NCBI RefSeq assembly: GCF_022662335.1
Contig: NZ_JAKNQJ010000004.1
Span: 310,001 to 374,000, forward strand
Source: Sphingomonas sp. CROZ-RG-20F-R02-07
Lineage (GTDB): Bacteria > Pseudomonadota > Alphaproteobacteria > Sphingomonadales > Sphingomonadaceae
Direction: 5' to 3'
Length of the DNA: 64,000 bases
Positions 17,945 through 25,892 of this stretch are shown in pieces; position 1 is the first letter of the stretch; every line of letters begins with the position of its first letter. The translations under genes were made by a program, and so were the position numbers. The notes beneath the pieces are model-generated. The model did not search any database, was not told the origin of the DNA, and saw nothing but the letters and a program-made list of their open reading frames with translations.

Positions 17945-18424
17945 TCAGATCTCCTCGAGCAGATGCTCGGCCGAGCTCACCTTGAATTCGCCCGGTGCCT
18001 CCACGTTCAGCTGGGTCACCACGCCGTCCGTCACCAGCATCGAATAACGCTGGCTGCGCGTGCCGAGGCCGAAGCTGGAGCCATCCATCGTCAGGCCGAT
18101 CGCCTCGGCGAAGGTGCCGTTGCCGTCCGCCAGCATCGTCACGCCGTCAGCGTCGTTCTGCTTCGACCAGGCGCCGAGCACGAAGGGATCGTTCACCGCG
18201 GTGCATGCAATCTCGTCCACGCCCTTGGCCTTCAGCGCATCGGCCTTGTCGAGATAGCCCGGCAGGTGCTTGGCCGAGCAGGTGGGGGTGAACGCCCCCG
18301 GCACCGCGAACAGCGCGACGGTGCGGCCGGCGAAATAGCTGTCGGTATCGACCTGATCGGGGCCGTCGGGCGTCACCTTGACGAGGGTGGTGGAAGGAAT
18401 GCGGTCGCCGACGCTGATCGTCAT
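17945..18424 (-). CDS. Peroxiredoxin, Prx5 type
   Basis: This 159-residue thioredoxin-fold peroxidase has the peroxidatic Cys49 in PGAFTPTCS, the standard Prx5/AhpE-like active site, and FALLGAWSK-like substrate-contact residues (FVLGAWSKQND). A further cysteine, in EIACTAVND, sits at the position seen in many single-domain Prx5 enzymes. It reduces hydrogen peroxide and organic peroxides in the cytosol using glutathione/glutaredoxin or thioredoxin. Length and start (GGAG-like site before the ATG) are normal. Confidence 0.95.
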   Translation of the reverse strand: MTISVGDRIPSTTLVKVTPDGPDQVDTDSYFAGRTVALFAVPGAFTPTCSAKHLPGYLDKADALKAKGVDEIACTAVNDPFVLGAWSKQNDADGVTMLADGNGTFAEAIGLTMDGSSFGLGTRSQRYSMLVTDGVVTQLNVEAPGEFKVSSAEHLLEEI

Positions 18425-18545
18425 GAGGAATCTCCGTGGTCGCCGCGGGGTGGTGCGGCGGCGCCTAGTTCGGGCGCGCGGCGTCGCTTTGCAAGCGCTC
18501 GCCGCATGGCCGAGGCAGGGCAGGCGGTGATTCGACGGCAGCGAG

Positions 18546-19982
18546 CTACGCCAGCCGCCAGTCCCAGCCGAGCGGATCGCCGTCCATCACCTCGACGCCA
18601 TCGGCGATCAGCCGGTCACGGATCGCATCGGAGCGCCGGAAATCCTTGGCGGCGCGCGCTTCGCGGCGTTCGGCCAGCGCCGCGGCGATATCGGCCTCGT
18701 CGATCGTCGCCTGCGCCGGGCGGACGCGCAGCGCCGCGCGCGTGAGGTTCGCCAGATCAAGCCCCAGCACGGCGTCGAAATCGGCCAGCGCAGCCATGCG
18801 GTCGGCCGCGGCGATCCGCTTGTCGGCCAGCATCGCATCCAGCACCGGCAGCGCGCGCGGGGTGGCGAGATCGTCCGAGATCGCCGCGTCGAGCTGCGCG
18901 CGATAGGCGTCGGCGCTCCCTGTCGCGGGGCCCGGCGGCCGGTCGCGCAGCGCCGCCACCGTTTGCGCGAGCCGCTTCAGCCGCGTGGTGGCCGCGGCGA
19001 GATTATCCCACGAGAAATCCAGCTCCGACCGATAATGCGCCTGAAGGCACATCAGCCGATAGGCGAGCGGGTGGAAGCCGCGATCGACCAGCGTCTTGAG
19101 CGTCAGGAAGTCGCCGGCGGATTTCGACATCTTTCCGGTGGCTTGCACCAGGAAGTTGTTGTGCATCCACAGGTTGGCGCCGGTGTCCGCGCAGCCGCAA
19201 TGCGCCTGGTTTTGCGCGACCTCGTTGGGATGGTGGATCTCGCGGTGATCGATCCCGCCGGTGTGGATGTCGAAGCGTTCGCCGAGATATAATTTGCTCA
19301 TCACCGAGCATTCGAGATGCCAGCCGGGCGCGCCGCGGCCCCAGGGCGAATCCCATTCCATCTGCCGGTTCTCGCCCGGCGCGCTCGTCCGCCAGATCGC
19401 GAAATCCTGCGGATGGCGCTTGCCCGCCACCGCCTCGATCCGCCCCTCGCGCGCGTCGTCGCCGGAGCGTGCGAGGCGCCCGTAATCGGGCACGGTGCTG
19501 GTATCGAAATACAGGCCGTCGGGCAGGCGGTAGCAATGCCGATCCGCGATCGCCTCGGCGAACGCGATCATCTCGGCAATGTGGTCGGTCGCCAGCGGAA
19601 AGCGCGCGGGCGGCCGGATGTTGAGGTCGGTGAGATTCTGCTTGAAGGCTTCGGTGTAATGCTTTGCGATCGCCCAGATATCCTGGTTCGCCGCGCGCGC
19701 CGCGGCCTCCATCTTGTCGTCGCCGACATCCGCATCCGAGGTGAGATGGCCGACATCGGTGATGTTGATGACGTGGGTGAGCGTGCCCCAGCCCATCGCG
19801 GCGGCTTTCCACGTCAGCGTGCGCGACAGCGTGTCGGTGAAGACATAGGCGCGCAGATTGCCGACATGCGCGTAATTGTAGACGGTCGGCCCGCACGAAT
19901 AGACGCGCAGGTCGGCGGGATCGATCGGCGCGAACGTCTCGGTCGCGCGGGTGAGGCTGTCGTAGAGGGTAAGGGGCGTCAT
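18546..19982 (-). CDS. cysS: Cysteinyl-tRNA synthetase
   Basis: A class I synthetase of 478 residues. The zinc/cysteine-recognition Cys30 (YSCGPTVYN), the HIGH-type motif HVGN, the further zinc ligands in APGWHLECSVM and GGIDHREIHHPNE, and the KMSKS motif (GKMSKSAGDF) are present. The minus-strand frame is open far upstream, but the family start fits MTPLTLYDSLTR at 19982; ATGs at 19988 and 19994 are also possible and none has a clear Shine-Dalgarno. The mRNA leader contains two strong hairpins (20023-20081). Confidence 0.96.
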   Translation of the reverse strand: MTPLTLYDSLTRATETFAPIDPADLRVYSCGPTVYNYAHVGNLRAYVFTDTLSRTLTWKAAAMGWGTLTHVINITDVGHLTSDADVGDDKMEAAARAANQDIWAIAKHYTEAFKQNLTDLNIRPPARFPLATDHIAEMIAFAEAIADRHCYRLPDGLYFDTSTVPDYGRLARSGDDAREGRIEAVAGKRHPQDFAIWRTSAPGENRQMEWDSPWGRGAPGWHLECSVMSKLYLGERFDIHTGGIDHREIHHPNEVAQNQAHCGCADTGANLWMHNNFLVQATGKMSKSAGDFLTLKTLVDRGFHPLAYRLMCLQAHYRSELDFSWDNLAAATTRLKRLAQTVAALRDRPPGPATGSADAYRAQLDAAISDDLATPRALPVLDAMLADKRIAAADRMAALADFDAVLGLDLANLTRAALRVRPAQATIDEADIAAALAERREARAAKDFRRSDAIRDRLIADGVEVMDGDPLGWDWRLA

Positions 19983-20022
19983 CGGCATGGCCATAGCGGG
20001 CCGCCGCGGCGCCCGCAAAGGG

Positions 20023-20081
20023 GCCCCGGCCAGACAGGGGGGACTGGCCGGGGCAGCGCGGCGACAGGGGGGACGCCGCGC
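20023..20081 (-). promoter_or_regulatory. Twin hairpins with identical 10-nt loops upstream of cysS
   Basis: Two adjacent stem-loops, one base apart. The first has an 11-bp stem GCCCCGGCCAG/CTGGCCGGGGC (20023-20033, 20044-20054). The second has an 8-bp stem GCGCGGCG/CGCCGCGC (20056-20063, 20074-20081). The stems differ but both loops read ACAGGGGGGA on the plus strand, which is UCCCCCCUGU in RNA made in the direction of the genes. They lie between the stop of the dioxygenase gene and cysS, so they could be a tandem terminator, a cysS leader, or a small RNA. Confidence 0.6.
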
Positions 20082-20095
20082 ATCTCGTGTGGCGG

Positions 20096-20998
20096 CTAGC
20101 GCGCGATGCCGATCACCGCGGTGGCGGTATAACCGGCGGCGACGCTGCCGCTGAAGCTGGGGGTCTGCACCGCGATCTGCGCGGCGGTGTTGTCGCCGAA
20201 GACATTGTCGTTTGCGGTGGTCACGCTGGCGAAATTGGTCTTGCTCGACGGATAGGTGGTGGTGTCGGAGAACACCGTGTTGCACACCGCGGCCGGCATC
20301 GCGAACTGGCTGGTGAGCAGCGCATATTTGCCGCTCGTCGCCGCGGTCAGGCTTGAATACACCTCGAAATGCATGTGCGGGTAGCGGCCCGAATAGCAGC
20401 CCGGGAAGATCGTCGTGAAGCTCACCTGCCCCGACGCGTTCGTCACCTGGACGCCGCGCAAATAGCTTTCGGCGGGCGCCGAATAGAGCGAGTAATTGCC
20501 CTGCCGGTCGCAATGCCAGAGATAGATGGCATAGCCAGCGAGCGCGCCGCAGCTCGCATTCACGTCGACCAGCGTGAGCGTGAGCGTCACCGCCACGCCC
20601 GTTGCGACCGTCGTCGTGCTGATGAAGCTCGAGCGGATGTCGCTGCGCACGATGCCCGATACCGGCAGGATGTTCGAGGTGGAGCCGCTGGCGGTGTTGG
20701 TGCCGTCGGCGGGATAGGGGCCGGCGGTTTCCGTCGGGTCGGCGATGCACGCACCCGTCGTGGTCGTCGTGGCGGTGGCCGTGGGCGTTGCGGTCGGCGT
20801 GGCGCTGGCGGTCACGACGCTGACGCTGCTGCTCGTCTCCGTCTCGCCGCTGCTGCCGCCGCCGCAGCCCGCCACCAGTGCGGCGGTGCCGGCACCGGCG
20901 AACCAGCGGAGCGCACGGCGACGCTCGATCAGCCGGTCCATGACGCCCAGATCATGCGCGAGGCCGTGGTCGTGGTCGTCGTCGTCGTGGTGATGCAT
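20096..20998 (-). CDS. Exported intradiol ring-cleavage dioxygenase-like lipoprotein
   Basis: A 300-residue protein of the protocatechuate 3,4-dioxygenase superfamily. The N-terminus is unusual: MHHHDDDDHDHG, then RRRALRWFAGAGTAALVAGC, which reads as a twin-arginine signal ending in a lipobox. A Ser/Thr-rich linker (about residues 46-80) follows. The catalytic domain starts near ADPTETAGPYPADG. Candidate iron ligands are the tyrosines in GYAIYLWHC and YSGRYPH and the histidines in YPHMHFEVY, matching the 2-Tyr/2-His pattern. The substrate is unknown; secreted forms need not act in catechol catabolism. Confidence 0.85.
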   Translation of the reverse strand: MHHHDDDDHDHGLAHDLGVMDRLIERRRALRWFAGAGTAALVAGCGGGSSGETETSSSVSVVTASATPTATPTATATTTTTGACIADPTETAGPYPADGTNTASGSTSNILPVSGIVRSDIRSSFISTTTVATGVAVTLTLTLVDVNASCGALAGYAIYLWHCDRQGNYSLYSAPAESYLRGVQVTNASGQVSFTTIFPGCYSGRYPHMHFEVYSSLTAATSGKYALLTSQFAMPAAVCNTVFSDTTTYPSSKTNFASVTTANDNVFGDNTAAQIAVQTPSFSGSVAAGYTATAVIGIAR

Positions 20999-21091
20999 GA
21001 TGGGCCCCCGGGGCGTTGCTGTCCCGATCGGCTATCATGGCCCCGCATTTCGCCGCGATGTCGGCGCGCTGCACGAATGTTTCGCGATGTG

Positions 21092-22501
21092 TCAGTCGGA
21101 CAGGGGCAGCGTCACGCGGGCGATCGCCCCGGTAACGCCGTTCTCCAGCGTCGCGGTGCCGGCGTGGCGCGTCGCGATCGACCGGACGATGGCGAGGCCG
21201 AGGCCGGTGCCCCCGGTCGCGCGGTTGCGCGATTTCTCGCCGCGGACGAACGGATCGAACAGCCGATCGGCTGCGGCGGGATCGATTCCCGGTCCGTGAT
21301 CGGCGATGGTCACCACCACCGATCCGCTCTGCAGCGCCCAGGCGACATCGGCGCGATCGCCATAGCGCACCGCGTTCTCGATCAGGTTGGCGAAGAGCCG
21401 GCGGAGCGCGACGGGTTCGCCGCGCACCCGCACCCGGGCCCCCGGCACGATCGCGACCGGAGCACCACCCGCCGCCATATCGTCCACGAGCGAATCGAGC
21501 AGGCTGCCCAGATCGACTCGCAAGGCGGGCCGCTCGCCCGATTCGTCGCGCGCGAAGGCGAGCGTCGCGGCGATCATCGCGCGCATCTCGTCGATATCCG
21601 CCGAGGCGCGGCCATGCGCGGGCTCGGGCAGTTGCTCGATCCAGAAGGCGAGGCGGGCGAGCGGCGTGCCCAGATCATGCGCGATGCCGCCGAGCATCGC
21701 GGTACGCGCCTCCGCATGGCCGGCCAGCCGCGCGTGCATCGCCTCCACCGCGCGCGTGAGTTCGCGCACCTCGCGCGAGCCGCCATGGGGAAGCGGCGGC
21801 AGCGCGGCGCCCGCGCGCGCCTGTTCGGCGGCGCGCGCCAGCCGCCGCAACGGCCGCGAGATCGCACGCGCGAGCGCGAAGGCGGGGATGGAGAGCGCAA
21901 GGACGGCCGCGAGCATCGCCGCCATCGTCACCCAATGCCACCGCGTGAGGAACGGGCGGTGCGCGCTCTGGATCACGCGCCAGCCCTGACCCGTGTGAAG
22001 CGCGATGGTGAAATCGCCGACCAGGAACGAATCTGCGGCGAACCGGTCGTCCTCGGCGAACACGCGCACGTCCGCCGGTACGACGCCCAGCAACGCCGCG
22101 ATCGCAGCCTGCCGGCGCGGATCGGCACGTTCGCCGTCGCGGGGTAGGGGCGGGGCTGCGCGCGTCGCCAGCCGCAGGTCGATCGTGCGCGCGGGTGGGC
22201 GCATCCGATCCGGCGTCCCGGGTAAGTCAGGCGGCCCGGCCGGCCCGAGTGGCGGCCGCATCTCGGAATCGCGCCATGGATCGGCGGCCACCGCATCGGC
22301 GACCTGCCCGGTGCGCAGCGCGCGCGCCACCCCGGCCAGCGCATAGGGGCGCGGCATCGGCGGCGGCCCGCTGAAGGTGACCGCGATGAACACCGCGGTG
22401 GCCACCAGCACCGAGGCGATGACCAGCGCGAAGATCGGCCATACGATCGTCCGGCCGCCGGCTGCTCCCGTCACGCCCGCTGGCTCAGCGGCGCTCGACA
22501 T
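21092..22501 (-). CDS. Sensor histidine kinase (EnvZ/OmpR-class)
   Basis: The 469 residues contain a first membrane helix (about residues 19-43), a periplasmic region of about 140 residues, a second helix (HWVTMAAMLAAVLALSIPAFAL), a HAMP domain, an H-box GGIAHDLGTPLARL with the phosphorylated His, and a catalytic ATPase domain with N-box LFANLIENAVRYG and G-boxes DHGPGID and GGTGLGLAIV. The start overlaps the response-regulator gene by 17 nt, so the two are co-translated. The signal sensed is unknown. Confidence 0.94.
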   Translation of the reverse strand: MSSAAEPAGVTGAAGGRTIVWPIFALVIASVLVATAVFIAVTFSGPPPMPRPYALAGVARALRTGQVADAVAADPWRDSEMRPPLGPAGPPDLPGTPDRMRPPARTIDLRLATRAAPPLPRDGERADPRRQAAIAALLGVVPADVRVFAEDDRFAADSFLVGDFTIALHTGQGWRVIQSAHRPFLTRWHWVTMAAMLAAVLALSIPAFALARAISRPLRRLARAAEQARAGAALPPLPHGGSREVRELTRAVEAMHARLAGHAEARTAMLGGIAHDLGTPLARLAFWIEQLPEPAHGRASADIDEMRAMIAATLAFARDESGERPALRVDLGSLLDSLVDDMAAGGAPVAIVPGARVRVRGEPVALRRLFANLIENAVRYGDRADVAWALQSGSVVVTIADHGPGIDPAAADRLFDPFVRGEKSRNRATGGTGLGLAIVRSIATRHAGTATLENGVTGAIARVTLPLSD

Positions 22502-23216
22502 CGGCCGTGAACATATAGCCTTCGTTGCGGACGGTGCGGATCAGGTCATCGCCGCCGCCGGCGCCGTCGCGCGCCAGCTTGCGACGCAGCCGGCTGATCT
22601 GCACGTCGATCGCGCGATCGAAATGCTCGGCGTTGCTGCCGCGAGAATGGTCGAGCAGGAAATCGCGGCCGAGCACCCGGCGGGGATGTTCGACCAGCGT
22701 GATGAGCAGCCGGAACTCCCCGTCCGACAGGTTGATGACCACGTCGTCGGGATCGAAAAGCTGCCGCGCCACCGCATCGAGCCGCCAGCCGGCGAAGCGC
22801 AGCATCGGCCGCGAGACGCCCACGGGAACGGCGGCTTCGCCCCGATTGGGGCCGCGGCGCAGCACCGAGCGCACGCGGGCGAGCAGCTCGCGCGGGTTGG
22901 CGGGTTTGGCGATATAATCGTCCGCGCCCATCTCCAGCCCGACGATCCGGTCCACCTCTTCGCCGATCACCGAGAGGATGATGATCGCCGGGCTGGTCGA
23001 GCGGTCGAGCGAGCGGAGGATGCTGAGCCCGTCCTCGCCGGGCATCATGACGTCGAGCACCACCAGCGCATAACGATGCCGGGCGAGCGCCGCGCGCATC
23101 GCGCCGCCGTCTTCCGCGGTATCGACGATATAGCCGTGCGCGGCGAGGAACCCGGCGGTGAGTTCACGGATGCCGGGATCGTCGTCGACGATCAGAAGGC
23201 GGGTTTCGAGATCCAT
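22485..23216 (-). CDS. OmpR/PhoB-family response regulator
   Basis: A 243-residue regulator with a receiver domain (acidic DDD at residues 11-13, phospho-acceptor Asp55 in VVLDVMMPG, Lys in YIAKPANP) and a C-terminal winged-helix DNA-binding domain (LSDGEFRLLITLVEHP ... FDRAIDVQISRLRRKL). The start at 23216 (MDLETRLLIVDDD) fits the family; an ATG at 23258 would add 14 residues. It is the first gene of a two-gene operon with the kinase at 21092-22501. Confidence 0.94.
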   Translation of the reverse strand: MDLETRLLIVDDDPGIRELTAGFLAAHGYIVDTAEDGGAMRAALARHRYALVVLDVMMPGEDGLSILRSLDRSTSPAIIILSVIGEEVDRIVGLEMGADDYIAKPANPRELLARVRSVLRRGPNRGEAAVPVGVSRPMLRFAGWRLDAVARQLFDPDDVVINLSDGEFRLLITLVEHPRRVLGRDFLLDHSRGSNAEHFDRAIDVQISRLRRKLARDGAGGGDDLIRTVRNEGYMFTADVERR

Positions 23217-23292
23217 GGCGGCATCGGGTCCGGCCTGAACGGAAAGGGGCGCTTGCATGAAGCGGGCGTGGCGCCCTTGCGTATCGCGGACA

Positions 23293-23346
23293 TTGCAGTC
23301 CTGCAAACTTCCTCTTTCGGGTGACAGGTGTGGCGGTTGCGCCACA
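23293..23346. promoter_or_regulatory. Two palindromes in the spacer between the response regulator and rpsU
   Basis: TTGCAG-TC-CTGCAA (23293-23306) and TGTGGCG-GTTG-CGCCACA (23329-23346) are perfect inverted repeats in a 240-bp divergent spacer. Their size suits dimeric DNA-binding proteins, and the first could be an autoregulatory site. No footprint or second copy supports this. Confidence 0.35.
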
Positions 23347-23455
23347 GGCGGCGGTTTTCCTTGAAACCGCGTCGCGGCGCTGGTAGGCGCAGCGTTCACA
23401 CGCCGCGGAGGGCTTCGCGGCGGCTATAGCTATTCGACCGGAGCTTCACGGGTTT

Positions 23456-23662
23456 ATGCAGATCATCGTTCGCGACAACAATGTCGACCAGGCGCTGCGG
23501 GCGCTCAAGAAGAAGCTGCAGCGCGAGGGCGTCTATCGCGAGATGAAGCTTCGCCGGCATTACGAGAAGCCGAGCGAAAAGCGCGCCCGCGAGCGCGCCG
23601 CCGCGGTGCGCCGCGCCCGCAAGATGGACCGCAAGCGCGCCGAGCGCGACGGCGCCCGGTAA
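23456..23662 (+). CDS. rpsU: 30S ribosomal protein S21
   Basis: This 68-residue, strongly basic protein begins [25 protein letters not shown], the classic S21 start. S21 sits near the 3' end of 16S rRNA and helps initiation. The C-terminal half is a run of Arg/Lys/Ala helix as in alphaproteobacterial S21. A GGAG site lies about 12 nt upstream of the ATG. Confidence 0.97.
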   Translation: MQIIVRDNNVDQALRALKKKLQREGVYREMKLRRHYEKPSEKRARERAAAVRRARKMDRKRAERDGAR

Positions 23663-23766
23663 CACCGGCGCCCGCACCGCCGCGCGATCCGGCGCGACGG
23701 TGCGGTCTTTGCGACCATATTGGGGCTGCGCCACGGGCGTGGCTCCGGCAGCCTCGGGATCGACTC

Positions 23767-24369
23767 ATGTCCACCGTCACCGCCGTTCCGCTTCGGCCCG
23801 TCAAGCGCAGCTATCTGATCTATCTGTGGATCGGCATCGCGCTGGCGGTGATCGGGGCGGTGGCTCTGGCGCAGCAGAGCGATCCGGCGCTGCTGCGCGA
23901 ATCGCGCGGCAGCAACGTGGTGACGACGGCATCGGGCCTGAAATATCAGGTGCTGGCGCCGGGTGCGGCCACCGGCCCCAAGCCGACCGACGCCGATGTG
24001 GCGCTGGTGAACTACGAGGGCCGGCTGATCGACGGCAAGACCTTCGACAAGTCGCAGCAGCCGACTCCGATGCCGGTGTCCGCCGTCGTGCCCGGCTTTT
24101 CCGAAGCGTTGAAGCTGATGGGCAAGGGGGCGAAATACCGCTTCTGGCTGCCGCCGTCGCTCGGCTACGGCCCGAACGGTGCGGGTCCCATTCCGCCCAA
24201 TGCCACTTTGGTGTTCGACGTCGAGCTGATCGATTTTCTGCCCGCCGCCGTCGTCCAGCAAATGCAGGCGCGCCAGCGGATGATGCAGGGTGCGGGTGGC
24301 GGCATGCCTGGCGGCGCGATGCCCGGCGGCGCCGTGCCGGGTGGTGCTCCCGCCCCCGGCCAGCCCTGA
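23767..24369 (+). CDS. Membrane-anchored FKBP-type peptidyl-prolyl isomerase
   Basis: A 200-residue protein with a short cytoplasmic N-terminus, one membrane helix (about residues 16-35) and a periplasmic FKBP domain. ALVNYEGRLIDGKTFDKS, VVPGFSEALKLMGKG, YRFWLPPSLGYG and TLVFDVELIDF carry the FKBP active-site residues. The tail is Met/Gly/Pro-rich with MPGGAMPGGAVPGG repeats. It probably assists folding of exported proteins. A 14-bp tandem duplication (CTGAGCGGACGATC twice) begins at its stop codon. Confidence 0.95.
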   Translation: MSTVTAVPLRPVKRSYLIYLWIGIALAVIGAVALAQQSDPALLRESRGSNVVTTASGLKYQVLAPGAATGPKPTDADVALVNYEGRLIDGKTFDKSQQPTPMPVSAVVPGFSEALKLMGKGAKYRFWLPPSLGYGPNGAGPIPPNATLVFDVELIDFLPAAVVQQMQARQRMMQGAGGGMPGGAMPGGAVPGGAPAPGQP

Positions 24370-24406
24370 GCGGACGATCCTGAGCGGACGATCCTGATCG
24401 GATGAG

Positions 24407-24446
24407 CGGGGCGCTCCACCTGGGTGGAGCGCCCCGTTTTCGTTTT
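24407..24446 (+). terminator. Rho-independent terminator after the FKBP gene
   Basis: A 12-14 bp GC-rich stem, CGGGGCGCTCCA with TGGAGCGCCCCG, is followed by TTTTCGTTTT. This is one of the few textbook intrinsic terminators in the window, 38 nt past the stop codon. Confidence 0.9.
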
Positions 24447-24478
24447 ACGCGACGCCGTCAAACGTTGATGGCATGAGC

Positions 24479-24590
24479 TTGATCCCACCAAGAGATCCGT
24501 TCGTGCTGAGCCTGTCGAAGCATGCTCTCCACAGGCGTGCCTTTGCCGTCGGAACGGCCCCTTCGACGCGCTCGGGGCGAACGGATCGAA
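24479..24590 (-). repeat. Dispersed palindromic repeat, copy B
   Basis: Inverted relative to copy A (15710-15818). A perfect 10-bp inverted repeat GATCCGTTCG/CGAACGGATC occupies 24494-24503 and 24578-24587. The 21-nt core at 24512-24532, read on the minus strand, matches copy A at 20 of 21 positions. The middle of the element differs in length between copies. It lies in the spacer after the FKBP terminator. Confidence 0.75.
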
Positions 24591-24605
24591 TTAACGTCTT
24601 CGGCT

Positions 24606-25892
24606 CTAGCTCGCGAGGCGCAGCCGCCCGGTAGGTGCGGGCTGATCGGGCCAGATGCCGCGCGTGTCGAGCACCGCGATGCCGGCGCGTTCCTCGGCGG
24701 GCACCGACCGGAACACGTCGTGATCGACGAGCACGATCATCGTCGCGCAGGTCTCGATCGCCAGATCGATATCGGCGAGCGTCGCGCCCGTGCCCGCGAA
24801 CGCCGCTGGCAGCGTGGCGGCATAGGGCTCCACCACGCGCACGCGTTCGCCGAAGCGTTTGGCCAACGCCAGCGAGACCTTCAGCGCGGGGCTTTCCCGG
24901 AAATCGTCGATATTCGCCTTGAACGCGAGGCCCAGGCACGCGACCGGACCGGGTGTCGCCTCGATCAGCGCGGCGGCGCGCGCGATCACATGATCGACCT
25001 TGGTGTCGTTCACTTCGCGCGCGGTGCGGATCAATGGCGTGTGCGCCGGATCGGCATGCACCAGGAACCAGGGATCGACCGCAATGCAATGCCCGCCGAC
25101 GCCGGGGCCGGGCGACAGGATGTTGACGCGCGGATGACGGTTGGCCAGGCGGATCACGTCCCACACGTCCACCCCCATCGTGTCCGCCACCAGCGAGAGT
25201 TCGTTGGCAAATGCGATGTTGACGTCGCGATAGGCGTTCTCGGCCAGCTTGGTCATCTCGGCGGCGCGCGCCGTGGTGGTGACGCAGGCACCGCGCACGA
25301 AGCGGCGGTAGAAGGCCAGCGCCTTCCTCGCGCATCGCGGCGTGATCCCGCCGATCACGCGATCATTGTCGATCAGCTCGACCAGGATGCGGCCGGGCAG
25401 CACGCGTTCGGGGCAATAGGCGATCGCGATATCCGCCTGCTCGCCGGTGCGGCCGGGGACGCGCAGATCGGGGCGCAGCGTCGCCAGCAGATCGCGGACC
25501 TGTTCGGTGGTGCCGATCGGCGAGGTCGATTCGAGGATGACGGTGTCGCCCGCCTTCAGCACCGTCGCCACGCTGGTGGCGGCCTGAAGGACATAGGCGA
25601 TGTCGGGGCGGTGATCGTCGGCAAAGGGCGTGGGCACCGCGATCACGAATATGTCGGCCGGCGCGATGGCGGTCGACGCGCGCAGGCTGCCGCGCGCGAC
25701 CACGCCCGAGACGAGGCCGTCGAGATCGACCTCCTCGATATGCACGCGGCCCGAATTGACGGTGTCGACCACGCTCTGCGTGACGTCGACGCCGAGCACG
25801 CGCGCGCCGGTCCGCGCGATCACCGCGGCGGTGGGCAGGCCGATATAGCCGAGGCCCAGCACCGTGACGGTCAGTTCAGTATCCGAAATCAT
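24606..25892 (-). CDS. wecC: UDP-N-acetyl-D-mannosaminuronic acid dehydrogenase-type (UDP-sugar dehydrogenase)
   Basis: This 428-residue NAD-dependent UDP-sugar dehydrogenase has an N-terminal Rossmann fold (VTVLGLGYIGLPTA), the ESTSPIGTTE segment typical of the WecC branch, the catalytic Cys269 in GPGVGGHCIAVDP, and a C-terminal UDP-binding domain. It oxidises UDP-ManNAc twice to UDP-ManNAcA. Its start overlaps the end of the epimerase gene by 17 nt, which supports that substrate. No glycosyltransferase is nearby, so the polymer it feeds is not visible here. Confidence 0.92.
   Translation of the reverse strand: MISDTELTVTVLGLGYIGLPTAAVIARTGARVLGVDVTQSVVDTVNSGRVHIEEVDLDGLVSGVVARGSLRASTAIAPADIFVIAVPTPFADDHRPDIAYVLQAATSVATVLKAGDTVILESTSPIGTTEQVRDLLATLRPDLRVPGRTGEQADIAIAYCPERVLPGRILVELIDNDRVIGGITPRCARKALAFYRRFVRGACVTTTARAAEMTKLAENAYRDVNIAFANELSLVADTMGVDVWDVIRLANRHPRVNILSPGPGVGGHCIAVDPWFLVHADPAHTPLIRTAREVNDTKVDHVIARAAALIEATPGPVACLGLAFKANIDDFRESPALKVSLALAKRFGERVRVVEPYAATLPAAFAGTGATLADIDLAIETCATMIVLVDHDVFRSVPAEERAGIAVLDTRGIWPDQPAPTGRLRLAS

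Noticed and set aside
16469..18745. Plus-strand open frame of 758 codons
   Set aside because: It runs antisense across three separate real genes (amn, the peroxiredoxin gene, the cysS end), which no single gene would do.
24366..24393. 14-bp tandem duplication CTGAGCGGACGATC
   Set aside because: A simple local duplication at the FKBP stop codon without further copies or structure; noted in the gene entry only.
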